Source of the DNA: an uncultured bacterium
Lineage (GTDB): Bacteria > Cyanobacteriota > Vampirovibrionia > Gastranaerophilales > Gastranaerophilaceae
NCBI GenBank assembly: GCA_945833895.1
Contig: CAMAGQ010000002.1
Span: 1 to 33,836 of the forward strand
DNA: 33,836 nt
Direction of reading: 5' to 3'
In this document: positions 15,595 through 22,540 of the stretch, in pieces
How positions within the stretch are numbered: position 1 is the stretch's first letter
Layout of the letters: every line of letters begins with the position of its first letter
Notes under the pieces: generated by a model
Seen by the model: the letters and a program-made list of their open reading frames with translations, nothing else
What the model was told of the DNA's origin: nothing
Database searches by the model: none
Position numbers and translations under genes: made by a program

Positions 15595-16083
15595 ATGACA
15601 TTAGAAACCGAACTCGGAAAATTTCTCATTGAAAATAACTTAACGATAGCAACCGCAGAATCCTGTACAGGCGGACTATTGAGTTCAAAACTAACAGACG
15701 TTGCGGGAAGTTCTGCCTACGTCAAGTTGAATTTCGTAACTTACGCAAACGAAGCCAAGCACGAAATCCTCGGGGTTAGTTGGGATATTCTTAACACAAA
15801 AGGTGCTGTAAGCGAAGAGTGTGCAGAGGCAATGGCTAACGGGCTATACGAACGCACGGGCTGTGATATCGCACTTTGCACAACAGGAATTGCAGGCCCT
15901 GACGGCGGTACAAAAGAAAAACCGGTTGGATTGGTTTTTATCGGAATAAGATATAAATCAATCGTTACGGTGAAAGAAGTTCGCCTATCACCAAATATCG
16001 AACGCAAACAAATGAAAGAAGAATTTGCTAACCAAGCCCTGAAATTGGCTCTTTCAACCGTTAAAGAAAATCGTTTGTGCTGA
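15595..16083 (+). CDS. pncC: nicotinamide-nucleotide amidase (CinA C-terminal domain, PncC)
   Basis: A 162-residue stand-alone CinA C-terminal domain. It deamidates nicotinamide mononucleotide to nicotinic acid mononucleotide in the NAD salvage/recycling pathway. Motifs are ATAESCTGG with the catalytic serine (about 19-27), GVSxxxLxxxGAVSEE, and TTGIAGPDGGTKEKPVG (about 96-112). The longer open frame from 15538 adds 19 residues with a non-ATG start over the promoter and is rejected. The N-terminal molybdopterin-like half of full CinA is absent, as in E. coli PncC. A strong bidirectional terminator follows. NadD at 31893 works on the same pathway. Confidence 0.92.
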   Translation: MTLETELGKFLIENNLTIATAESCTGGLLSSKLTDVAGSSAYVKLNFVTYANEAKHEILGVSWDILNTKGAVSEECAEAMANGLYERTGCDIALCTTGIAGPDGGTKEKPVGLVFIGIRYKSIVTVKEVRLSPNIERKQMKEEFANQALKLALSTVKENRLC

Positions 16084-16108
16084 TAAATTACAATAATTTT
16101 TACAACAA

Positions 16109-16139
16109 AAAACACCGGCAGCTGCATGCCGGTGTTTTT
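16109..16139. terminator. bidirectional rho-independent terminator
   Basis: Stem AACACCGGCA/TGCCGGTGTT with loop GCTGCA, flanked by an A-run on the left and a T-run on the right. It terminates pncC on + and the secreted-protein operon on -. Confidence 0.88.
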
Positions 16140-16157
16140 GTATTTTATTTGAAAATA

Positions 16158-17201
16158 TTATCTGCCTGTTTTGTTCAATTCGGCAACATCAGCGACTCTC
16201 ATTGCATAGTAAGGAACATCCTGTCCTTTTTCAACCAAGAAAAGAACGAATGTGTTGTTGAATAGGAAATCTCTGCCGTTACCCGGTGCTAAAGATAAGC
16301 ATTTCGCAATCATTGCGGCTTCACTTTTTAATTTAACACCTTCGTTATTCATTTTGAAATCAACAGTTTCGATAGTTTTATCGATTACAATATCTGTACC
16401 CTTGATTGTATGACCTTCAACGTCAGGGAAATTTGTTTCCAAATACAAACTGATATCAGGAATTAACAAAGAATCTCTATACTGGAACATTTGAGAACCG
16501 CTATATCTCTGAGTTTTTCTCAAAATATCGTTATAGTATTTGTTGAAAGTCTTATCTGTGTTTGTTCTGTACAAAATAACCTGATCAGCACCTTTAGTTT
16601 TCAACTTAACGGCATAGTCATTTTCGGAATTGTAGAATAATACTGTTACATTGTCGTATAATGCTTTATTACTTGAACTGTTTATACCGAAATATTTAAC
16701 AGGTGCGGAATTCTTACCGAACCAACCTTCAGGAAGTTTATCAAACGCTTTTATGAATTTGAAATCTTTTTTCAACATTGCGTAAACAAAATATTTACTA
16801 GGGTCTTCTGACCAATCAAAAGTGTCTAAAATATCGCTTGTTTCGTCGAATTTATGCTTAATCCCGCGTTCAATTGTCTGTTTTAATTTCGGGGAAACAG
16901 TTCCATGTTTAATATAGTAAGAAGCACTGTCTAAATTATCTTTAGTAAATTCTTTTTCATTAAGAGCGGCTGCTACAGGAGAGTTGTAATCATCAAACTC
17001 AACAGGCCCGCCGATTATTGCATCTGAGAATTTGTTCCAAACAAGTTGGAAAGTTCCAACCCAAAGTCTGTTCGGTGCTTCTGATACTGTTGACATTGTC
17101 GGCAGTACTTCTATACTTTCCGCCAGTGCAGGTACTGTTTGAAACAGCATAAATACAGTAAAAATCATTGCTGCCAATTTCATTGTTAATTTTTTTTGCA
17201 T
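16158..17201 (-). CDS. secreted protein, serpin-like C-terminus, unknown
   Basis: A 347-residue exported protein with a signal peptide (about 1-28, MAAMIFTVFMLFQTVPALAES region). The body begins RLWVGTFQLVWNKFSDAI and contains YAMLKKDFKF, VKYFGINSSSNK, VTVLFYNSENDYAVKL and EGHTIKGTD. The last 40 residues (RDFLFNNTFVLFLVEKGQDVPYYAMRV) resemble the closing beta-strands of serpins (F..PFLF.I......LFMGRV). I could not find an obvious reactive-centre loop, so serpin is a weak hypothesis. Its ATG overlaps the stop of the upstream 126-residue gene (TAATG), so the two are translationally coupled behind the BlaI-type repressor. Family unknown to me. Confidence 0.7.
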   Translation of the reverse strand: MQKKLTMKLAAMIFTVFMLFQTVPALAESIEVLPTMSTVSEAPNRLWVGTFQLVWNKFSDAIIGGPVEFDDYNSPVAAALNEKEFTKDNLDSASYYIKHGTVSPKLKQTIERGIKHKFDETSDILDTFDWSEDPSKYFVYAMLKKDFKFIKAFDKLPEGWFGKNSAPVKYFGINSSSNKALYDNVTVLFYNSENDYAVKLKTKGADQVILYRTNTDKTFNKYYNDILRKTQRYSGSQMFQYRDSLLIPDISLYLETNFPDVEGHTIKGTDIVIDKTIETVDFKMNNEGVKLKSEAAMIAKCLSLAPGNGRDFLFNNTFVLFLVEKGQDVPYYAMRVADVAELNKTGR

Positions 17202-17581
17202 TAGTCCTCTTTCCTTCCGATGTTTAATACTTTGAAAAAACTCTTTAAAAACCCTCTCGTGTTTTGTTGGTGTAATATCGGAGCCGAATCATAGTATTTT
17301 TTGTAATTGTCTATTATATTTTGAGGCAAATCTTCTCCTTTTTCAAGTACATAAGAAAGGAATTCTATATAATCATCCTGTTCTTCTTTATATAAAGCAT
17401 CCCTCAAACGCAAATCTTCATCTGCCTCATAATGAATAAGTGCGTGATACACAGCAACAAGACTGTCATCAGTTGTATCTTTGGGAAATTGTAATAAAGC
17501 CTCTCGAACACTGCACGTTCCAATTCTAACGGCACGCAGCAACTTTGAAACAAAGACTCTATCTTCTAAATTTACTGACAT
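17201..17581 (-). CDS. 126-residue soluble protein, unknown
   Basis: A helical, charged protein with no signal peptide. The N-terminal half (RVFVSKLLRAVRIGTCSVREA, LQFPKDTTDDSLVAVYHALI) and middle (EEQDDYIEFLSYVLEKGEDL) are helical, and the C-terminus is a basic amphipathic helix (GFLKSFFKVLNIGRK) that could touch the membrane. It lies between the BlaI-like repressor gene (7 bases upstream) and the secreted protein (TAATG overlap), so it is the middle gene of a three-gene operon. It is conserved in position only as far as this window can show. No known family. Confidence 0.65.
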   Translation of the reverse strand: MSVNLEDRVFVSKLLRAVRIGTCSVREALLQFPKDTTDDSLVAVYHALIHYEADEDLRLRDALYKEEQDDYIEFLSYVLEKGEDLPQNIIDNYKKYYDSAPILHQQNTRGFLKSFFKVLNIGRKED

Positions 17582-17588
17582 AAAAACT

Positions 17589-17933
17589 CTATTTTACCAA
17601 TAATTCGACGGTTTCTTCTTCAACAAAGCGAGCCATTTCAGCCATATTACCGCCAAAGAAATTATCCGCAAATTCATGGAGCATGTCAAGAGCCATTTCT
17701 CTTTTATCCATTGTTGTCTTATAGAAAAACTTTTTACCAACCTTATATCTAACCAAAACACTTTTTGCAACAAGTCTGTCCATTACGGTTTTAATAGTTG
17801 TGTAGGCTCTTTCTGTTCCGTTTTTGGATAAATCGTCCGCAACATCCTGTATTGAAATGTCTACATCTTCATTTTCACGGGCAAAATTCCAAAAAGTATT
17901 TAAAATTTCGATTTCAAGAGATCCGCAACTCAT
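17589..17933 (-). CDS. BlaI/MecI/CopY-family transcriptional repressor
   Basis: A 114-residue winged-helix repressor. The N-terminal LEIEILNTFWNFARENE is followed by the recognition region GTERAYTTIKTVMDRLVAKSVLVRY, the usual (S/A)YTTV.T.L.RL..KG pattern of BlaI/MecI/CopY. The C-terminal helix forms the dimer (ALDMLHEFADNFFGG). The start is taken at the ATG at 17933 because GGAGG lies seven bases upstream; an in-frame ATG at 17945 overlaps that site. Family members are released by BlaR1/MecR1 proteolysis or by metal. No BlaR-type sensor is next to it, and it heads an operon of two unknowns. The signal is unknown. Confidence 0.88.
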   Translation of the reverse strand: MSCGSLEIEILNTFWNFARENEDVDISIQDVADDLSKNGTERAYTTIKTVMDRLVAKSVLVRYKVGKKFFYKTTMDKREMALDMLHEFADNFFGGNMAEMARFVEEETVELLVK

Positions 17934-17944
17934 ATATTCCTCCA

Positions 17945-17976
17945 TACGTTTGTACTACTAATTACTATAATTGTAA
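17945..17976. promoter_or_regulatory. candidate autoregulatory operator of the BlaI-like repressor
   Basis: Upstream of the start lie TACGTTTGTA (17945-17954), one base off the CopY-type TACANNTGTA consensus, and the interrupted palindrome TTACTATAATTGTAA (17962-17976). Both carry TAC/GTA half-sites and overlap the likely promoter region. The spacing fits autoregulation. No binding evidence. Confidence 0.35.
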
Positions 17977-18024
17977 CATAAAATATTATTTTTTCAATAT
18001 CCTTATTTTTATTTTATAACAAAT

Positions 18025-19182
18025 CTAAATATCTAAATCCAGTAAATCTTGTTCTTTTTTATAATTTTTTTGACGGCGAACCTTTTCGTTTTTCTTTTTT
18101 GCTTTTGGGGAGAGGTTCATGTACGCATTATCAACGGAAATTTTAGTTATAACTTCACTGTTTTTTCTGTCGTAAAAGGTCAGCCAGTATTTTCGGTTTA
18201 TATTATCAACGGCAAAAGAAACCTGTTCGATAAACTTATCCCCCGGTTTGATTTGTCTGAACATCAACTTTGTATTGCCAAAAATTGACGGACTGAACTT
18301 TGCATTGTAATCGTTTACTAAAGCCATGTCAAAACCTGACAGGGTTTTATCCGACATATTAGAAATAAGTACGGTCAAAGTTATTGTATTTGCTTCCCCA
18401 AACGGGTCTTTTTCGTGTTTTACATCGTTTATACTGATAGTCAACCCGTCATAAAAAACTTCCTCTTGTTTCAAGGCTTCTTTTTTATAGACAGGCAAAT
18501 CCATTGAGGTATTAATTTTGACTTTAATTTCGTCGCCCGGAGCGATTAAAACGTGGTTGCCTTTTCTGATTAATGCAACGCCAAGCCCTGCAACTCCGCC
18601 AACTGCAGCACCACCTGCAAGTGTATAACCTTGAGATGCAATAGCAGCACCGAGTCCAAGCCAATTCAACGCCATCAAGCCTCCGACAGCACCGCCTGCA
18701 ACAGTATATCCGACATCTTGAGCCACAATCTTTGCCCCCTGCGTGATAGGGTGTAATTTTGTAGTCATTTTGCCTTCGATAGGAATTTCTCTGCCGTCAG
18801 GCGTAACCAGATAATCAAAAGATAAATCCATTGTTGCTTCTTTACCCATTCTACCGGGAACTGTGGTATTTGTAAGTTTTCCGTGAGCATAAGTGCCTTT
18901 AGGAATTATAATCCCCTTATCTCCATATACATCATCGGTAACTTCAGCAAAAAACTCATCCCCTTCGACAGAAAATGAAGAATCCAAAACCTGCGAAACA
19001 GTCATGTTTATAATTTCTTTACGGTTTAGAGTTTCAACTTTACCCGTAAATATATCATCTTCCATTTGTTTAAATTCGTTTGATTCCGTAACAGAACCCT
19101 TCAACGGCTCTGCGGCTGAAACAGGAAGCATAAACATGCCCAAAACGGCTAATGTAATTGTTAAGCATAAATACTTTTTCAT
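18025..19182 (-). CDS. secreted glycine-zipper protein with Ig-like C-terminal domain
   Basis: A 385-residue exported protein with a signal peptide (about 1-23, ending VSAAEP). Residues 35-150 contain a beta-domain with DDVYGDKGIIIPKGTYAHG, which resembles the IPKG region of VirB10/TrbI-like proteins, though no conjugation genes are nearby. Residues about 155-210 are a glycine-rich apolar hairpin (GYTVAGGAVGGLMALNWLG and GYTLAGGAAVGGVAGLGVAL), the glycine-zipper pattern of membrane-inserting proteins. Residues 240-350 look Ig-like (LTISINDVKHEKD). The tail is very basic (KAKKKNEKVRRQKNYKKEQ). GGGAGG precedes the ATG, and it follows the glycosyltransferase by 27 bases. Function unknown. Confidence 0.7.
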   Translation of the reverse strand: MKKYLCLTITLAVLGMFMLPVSAAEPLKGSVTESNEFKQMEDDIFTGKVETLNRKEIINMTVSQVLDSSFSVEGDEFFAEVTDDVYGDKGIIIPKGTYAHGKLTNTTVPGRMGKEATMDLSFDYLVTPDGREIPIEGKMTTKLHPITQGAKIVAQDVGYTVAGGAVGGLMALNWLGLGAAIASQGYTLAGGAAVGGVAGLGVALIRKGNHVLIAPGDEIKVKINTSMDLPVYKKEALKQEEVFYDGLTISINDVKHEKDPFGEANTITLTVLISNMSDKTLSGFDMALVNDYNAKFSPSIFGNTKLMFRQIKPGDKFIEQVSFAVDNINRKYWLTFYDRKNSEVITKISVDNAYMNLSPKAKKKNEKVRRQKNYKKEQDLLDLDI

Positions 19183-19209
19183 TCTTCAAAACCTCCCAAC
19201 AAAAACATC

Positions 19210-20775
19210 CTAGCCTTGCTGATTTTCAACCTCTTTTGCAAGTTCTTCAATATAACTGTTCAATTCTGCGGGTTCAAAACTTGAACAAGAGTTCCAGATT
19301 AAGGTTTGGCGAGGTTCATTCAACAGCGGACTTGGAAATTCGTTATTACACAAGCCTTTCAACATGTTTGTAGAACCGTCAACACTTGAAGTGAAATTCT
19401 TACAGCAGCTGCAGATTTTCAATTTCAGACCGTAATCTTCCATTTTTGATTTTAACTGTTGCAAAGCATCAATCATTCTCAAGTGAGAATCTGTAACATA
19501 TTTTTTATTTTTGTACAAAAATCTGATTTTAGACAAACCGCTTTCGGTTGAAATAAATTCCAACTTACACGCCCTGTCGCCGTATTTTGTAATTGCAAAA
19601 ACGTCAACAACCAACTTATCCGCTTCGTTATCGGTGTTTGCCCCAAGTTTCGACATCAAAAATCTTACAAGCGGGAAGTTTTTGATAATGTGGCAAAGTG
19701 AATAAATCGGATACATAAATAATAAAATTGTTTCTTTGAAATTTAATTTTGCATTTATCAAACCAATTCCAAATGCCGCCAACGAAAGCAGTGCCGAAAA
19801 GATTACGACATTACACTTAACGATAAACTGACAATGATACGAATATAAAATTAAAACTAAATATGCAACAATCAAAGTCCAGCAGTTAGGGTTAAGCAGC
19901 GAGCAAACATATTCAAGGAACGGAAAATTCCACGATTTCAGATTTGTAAAATTTTGAGCAAGAAGTTTAAATCTCACACTCAAACGAGGTTTTTTGAACG
20001 AACAATCCTGCCCGAGAGCATAAGACTGAATATTCGGATTGTACATACATTTGTGCCCTGTTTGTGCAAGTAAAAGACTAAACTCAAGTTCACTGTTAAT
20101 ATCTTTAAAATTAACCTGATCAAGTTCATCAATAACAGATTTTTCTACAATAAACAGCCCTGAATCAATTCTTGTTGCAAGCCCCAACAATGTTCTAGCC
20201 TGTTTAAAGAAATTTGCTATATATTTTTTGTGAACAGCCTTAATTTTATCAACAATATCAAGGTTTGTACGATTAACGTTTATTTCACCTGTTACGGTAT
20301 CAGATTTATTTAATGAGGCATTTGCGAGGGTTAAAAAGTTCGCACCGACTCTTCTTGTGCCGTCAATAAATATGTACGCATCAATTGTACTGTCAGACTT
20401 GATACTGTCTAACAACATTGAAATTGCCTTATTTTTGCCCAATAAACCGTGGTCTTGAATGTTCATAACGTACACGAACTTGTCATTTTCAAACATTTTT
20501 TCAGAACCGTCGTTACAATCGTCCAAAATCGCATAAATCTTGAAGTTTGCAAGAGGATAATCCTGCATCTTTAATTCTTCAATCAATTCCGCTAAGCAAT
20601 CCTTGTGATTGTGAGAATATACAATTACCGCAAAATTTCTTTTGGTATCGTCGTATTTTGAATACTTTTTCTCTATCGAAAACGGCTTGTCATTGAGGTT
20701 TCTCAGCGACAATATAAACAGATAAATCGTGTAAATTATCAAGTAAAAATAAATTATATATAAAATAGCATCCAT
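19210..20775 (-). CDS. membrane glycosyltransferase-like protein with Cys-rich C-terminal module
   Basis: A 521-residue protein of GT2 fold with an N-terminal membrane helix (about 4-24). The nucleotide-binding start is NFAVIVYSHNHKDC, then YAILDDCNDGSEKMF (D85-D86), and LLGKNKAISMLLDSI. The usual DxD metal site reads FIDGTRRVGANFL (137-148), so the second Asp is missing. Two or three membrane helices lie at about 300-360. After about residue 390 comes a separate module with C455, C457, C458, C476 and C497 (LKICSCCKNF, MLKGLC, LIWNSC), possibly a metal site. No acceptor or donor sugar can be named. TATAAT lies upstream at 20795-20800 (-) and GGGAG precedes the ATG. Confidence 0.72.
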   Translation of the reverse strand: MDAILYIIYFYLIIYTIYLFILSLRNLNDKPFSIEKKYSKYDDTKRNFAVIVYSHNHKDCLAELIEELKMQDYPLANFKIYAILDDCNDGSEKMFENDKFVYVMNIQDHGLLGKNKAISMLLDSIKSDSTIDAYIFIDGTRRVGANFLTLANASLNKSDTVTGEINVNRTNLDIVDKIKAVHKKYIANFFKQARTLLGLATRIDSGLFIVEKSVIDELDQVNFKDINSELEFSLLLAQTGHKCMYNPNIQSYALGQDCSFKKPRLSVRFKLLAQNFTNLKSWNFPFLEYVCSLLNPNCWTLIVAYLVLILYSYHCQFIVKCNVVIFSALLSLAAFGIGLINAKLNFKETILLFMYPIYSLCHIIKNFPLVRFLMSKLGANTDNEADKLVVDVFAITKYGDRACKLEFISTESGLSKIRFLYKNKKYVTDSHLRMIDALQQLKSKMEDYGLKLKICSCCKNFTSSVDGSTNMLKGLCNNEFPSPLLNEPRQTLIWNSCSSFEPAELNSYIEELAKEVENQQG

Positions 20776-20859
20776 AAATTCTCCCTCGTCTTATATTATA
20801 TGGTAGATTAAAACAAGAGAAATTTCAACTATGTATCAGTTTGATAACATAACTTGCTG

Positions 20860-21444
20860 TTAGATTTCAATAACCACAGCACCTTGACGGAAAACCCTCA
20901 ACTCATCGTTCATAACCCCGACAACAGTTGATTCAAGCCCTTTTGCAGTATAGCCGTAATCAGGAATAACAATATCCGCAAGGTTTTGCATATTGGAAAG
21001 AGCCTGTTCGTAAGTCTTTGCCGAAGGTTGATGTGATAAATTTGCACTGGTTGTTGCAAGAACGTGCCCCGGAGCAATTTCGCAAATCTCACGAAAAACC
21101 TCATTATCAGGAACTCTTATTCCGACTGTTTTCATCCCTGAGGTGATGTAGTCAGGAGTTTTTTCACTTTTATCGGCAACAACGGTCAATGCCCCCGGAA
21201 AATATTTTTTGATAAGTTTTTGCCCGATTTTTGGGATAGGTTTAACATAATCCAAAAGGTTGTAAACTTCGTTAGACATCAAAATCAAAGGTTTATGAGC
21301 TTCACGTTTTTTAATATCGTATATCTTTTGAACCGCAGAAGGGTTGTCAGGCAAACAGCCAAGCCCCCAGACAGTATCGGTTACATAAGCAATAACCCCG
21401 CCGTTAAGTAAAATTTCCTGTATTTTTTCTTTATCTTCAATCAT
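20860..21444 (-). CDS. tsaC: L-threonylcarbamoyladenylate synthase (Sua5/YrdC)
   Basis: A 194-residue cytosolic enzyme that makes threonylcarbamoyl-AMP from threonine, bicarbonate and ATP for t6A modification at position 37 of ANN-decoding tRNAs. Motifs are GGVIAYVTDTVWGLGC (near 13-28), KIYDIKKREAHKPL, FPGALTVVAD, KTVGIRVPD and ATTSANLSHQPSA. I place the start at 21444 because a GGTGGAATT ribosome site precedes it. A 51-residue upstream extension to 21597 would overlap the opposite EF-hand gene and its promoter and adds no family sequence. The short length matches YrdC rather than full Sua5. Confidence 0.93.
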   Translation of the reverse strand: MIEDKEKIQEILLNGGVIAYVTDTVWGLGCLPDNPSAVQKIYDIKKREAHKPLILMSNEVYNLLDYVKPIPKIGQKLIKKYFPGALTVVADKSEKTPDYITSGMKTVGIRVPDNEVFREICEIAPGHVLATTSANLSHQPSAKTYEQALSNMQNLADIVIPDYGYTAKGLESTVVGVMNDELRVFRQGAVVIEI

Positions 21445-21484
21445 AATTCCACCATTGTTATAAAAGATGATATCATCAAACATA

Positions 21485-21515
21485 TTGACAATTCTGAAAA
21501 CATTATTATTATAAA
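21485..21515 (+). promoter_or_regulatory. promoter of the EF-hand gene
   Basis: Consensus TTGACA (21485-21490) followed by an AT run with TATAAA (21510-21515, 19-base spacer) or ATTATA (17-base spacer). GAGGT precedes the ATG at 21545. The divergent tsaC gene begins at 21444, so this is a true two-way intergenic region. Confidence 0.6.
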
Positions 21516-21544
21516 AGTAGGCAGAAATCAAATGAGGTAGAAAA

Positions 21545-22096
21545 ATGGCATCAGGTTCATCAATAATCGCAAACATATCATCAAATTTAACAAACACATA
21601 TTCATACTTGGCATCACTTTATCCTGAGGACGGAGTGACTTATAAGAATATTACCAAAGCGAGAAACGATAATTCAAATTATCTGACCTTGAACCAACCT
21701 TTTGCATCGTATCTTCAAACAAACTTTTCAAGTTTTGACAAAGACGGTGACGGAAAAATCGGTGCGGATGAAATGTCAAAAATCACAAATACTATGGCAA
21801 CCTCAGGAGTATCAAGAGCGGAACTTTCTCAACTTGCCGCATCAGGTGCGTATTCTGCAGAACAATTGAGTAAAATTATTGATAACTTTGATGATATCGA
21901 TACAAATAATGACGGAAGAGTTACGAGTGAAGAAATTGCCGCATATACTTGTGATTGCACAAAACAAGAACGCTTAGACGAAGAAAACTATAAAAAATCA
22001 ACTCAAATGTCAGTATTTTATGGCGACGAAGACGCCTCAGAAGATGTTTCAAGTTATAGCATATTGAGTTATAAATACAAAAATTTCTTACAGTAA
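21545..22096 (+). CDS. EF-hand calcium-binding protein, lineage-type
   Basis: A 183-residue protein with two EF-hand loops: 65-76 (DKDGDGKIGADE) and 119-130 (DTNNDGRVTSEE). The loop residues are canonical in both, so calcium binding is likely. The N-terminus (MASGSSIIANISSNL) is not a classical signal peptide. A CDC pair (C136, C138) follows the second hand, and the tail is acidic and tyrosine-rich. Role unknown; small EF-hand proteins of this kind and the EF-hand CHAP protein at 11900 seem to share a theme of calcium-linked surface proteins. A consensus promoter lies upstream and a hairpin (22177-22194) downstream may end the transcript. Confidence 0.8.
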   Translation: MASGSSIIANISSNLTNTYSYLASLYPEDGVTYKNITKARNDNSNYLTLNQPFASYLQTNFSSFDKDGDGKIGADEMSKITNTMATSGVSRAELSQLAASGAYSAEQLSKIIDNFDDIDTNNDGRVTSEEIAAYTCDCTKQERLDEENYKKSTQMSVFYGDEDASEDVSSYSILSYKYKNFLQ

Positions 22097-22176
22097 GTAA
22101 AAATTTTGAATTGTAATGTCAAAGAATGATAAAACCATGTCATCTTGGACAGTTAATTGTTGCAAAAATGAACAGA

Positions 22177-22194
22177 ACCGGAACTTGTTCCGGT
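22177..22194. terminator. perfect hairpin, weak terminator or start of RNA structure
   Basis: ACCGGAACTTGTTCCGGT is a seven-pair stem with loop CTTG. The 3' side (GATTGTTGTTTG) is only moderately T-rich. It may terminate the EF-hand mRNA, or be part of the following RNA. Confidence 0.4.
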
Positions 22195-22220
22195 GATTGT
22201 TGTTTGCTTAACGCTGAAAC

Positions 22221-22226
22221 TATTTT
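22221..22226 (+). promoter_or_regulatory. possible -10 box for the orphan RNA
   Basis: TATTTT at 22221-22226, with TTGTTG 18 bases upstream. Transcription would start near 22233. Weak match. Confidence 0.25.
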
Positions 22227-22232
22227 AGAGTT

Positions 22233-22448
22233 GCAAGTTTTGGTTGGGAATTCCCCCCTTTAGGTTTACACTGCCTTTAAGGGATGTCGATGAGAATTTC
22301 TTCTCATACGTTTGGAGGATATTTGTACCCTTTTTCTAAAGATTTTACTTTTGTGGTCGAAATATAAAATATAGATATGAGAAACGAAAGTTTTTCATAC
22401 CTCCTCCCCAAGTCTGGTAGCCGTTCTTTTTTAAGACGGCTTTTTTTT
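22233..22448 (+). ncRNA. probable structured non-coding RNA, family not identified
   Basis: The 444-base gap 22097-22540 has no supportable gene. Its middle folds: a hairpin TGAGAA/TTCTCA around 22291-22306, a ten-pair hairpin with GAAA loop at 22376-22399, and long-range pairs TTGGG (22244-22248) with CCCAA (22407-22411) and GGAGG (22314-22318) with CCTCC (22400-22404). It ends in a strong intrinsic terminator at 22419-22448. The next gene downstream is on the other strand, so it is not a riboswitch leader. Size and isolation resemble 6S RNA, but I do not find its signature and do not assign it. RNase P, tmRNA and SRP motifs are absent. Confidence 0.5.
22419..22448 (+). terminator. rho-independent terminator of the orphan RNA
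   Basis: Stem AGCCGTTCTT/AAGACGGCT with one bulged T, loop TTTT, and an eight-T tail on the + strand. Confidence 0.85.
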
Positions 22449-22464
22449 GCCAAATTTTTCAAAT

Positions 22465-22490
22465 AAAAAGCAAGTTTAAAAAAAACTTGC
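22465..22490 (-). terminator. rho-independent terminator of the AMIN-protein gene
   Basis: Minus-strand stem GCAAGTTT/AAACTTGC with a T-run on that strand (22465-22469), 51 bases after the stop at 22541. Confidence 0.75.
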
Positions 22491-22540
22491 ATGACATAAA
22501 ATGTTTTAGGGATATATTTAAATTTTGAGGTTTAAATAAC

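Noticed and set aside
21445..21597. 51-codon N-terminal extension of the tsaC gene
   Set aside because: It overlaps the opposite EF-hand gene and its promoter, and adds no family sequence. The ATG at 21444 has a ribosome site.
22233..22448. Calling the orphan RNA 6S RNA
   Set aside because: The size fits, but I could not identify the central bubble and closing-stem pattern with confidence.
22304..22492. Minus-strand 62-codon open frame inside the orphan RNA
   Set aside because: It crosses two terminators and the RNA structure, with no ribosome site. It is probably chance.
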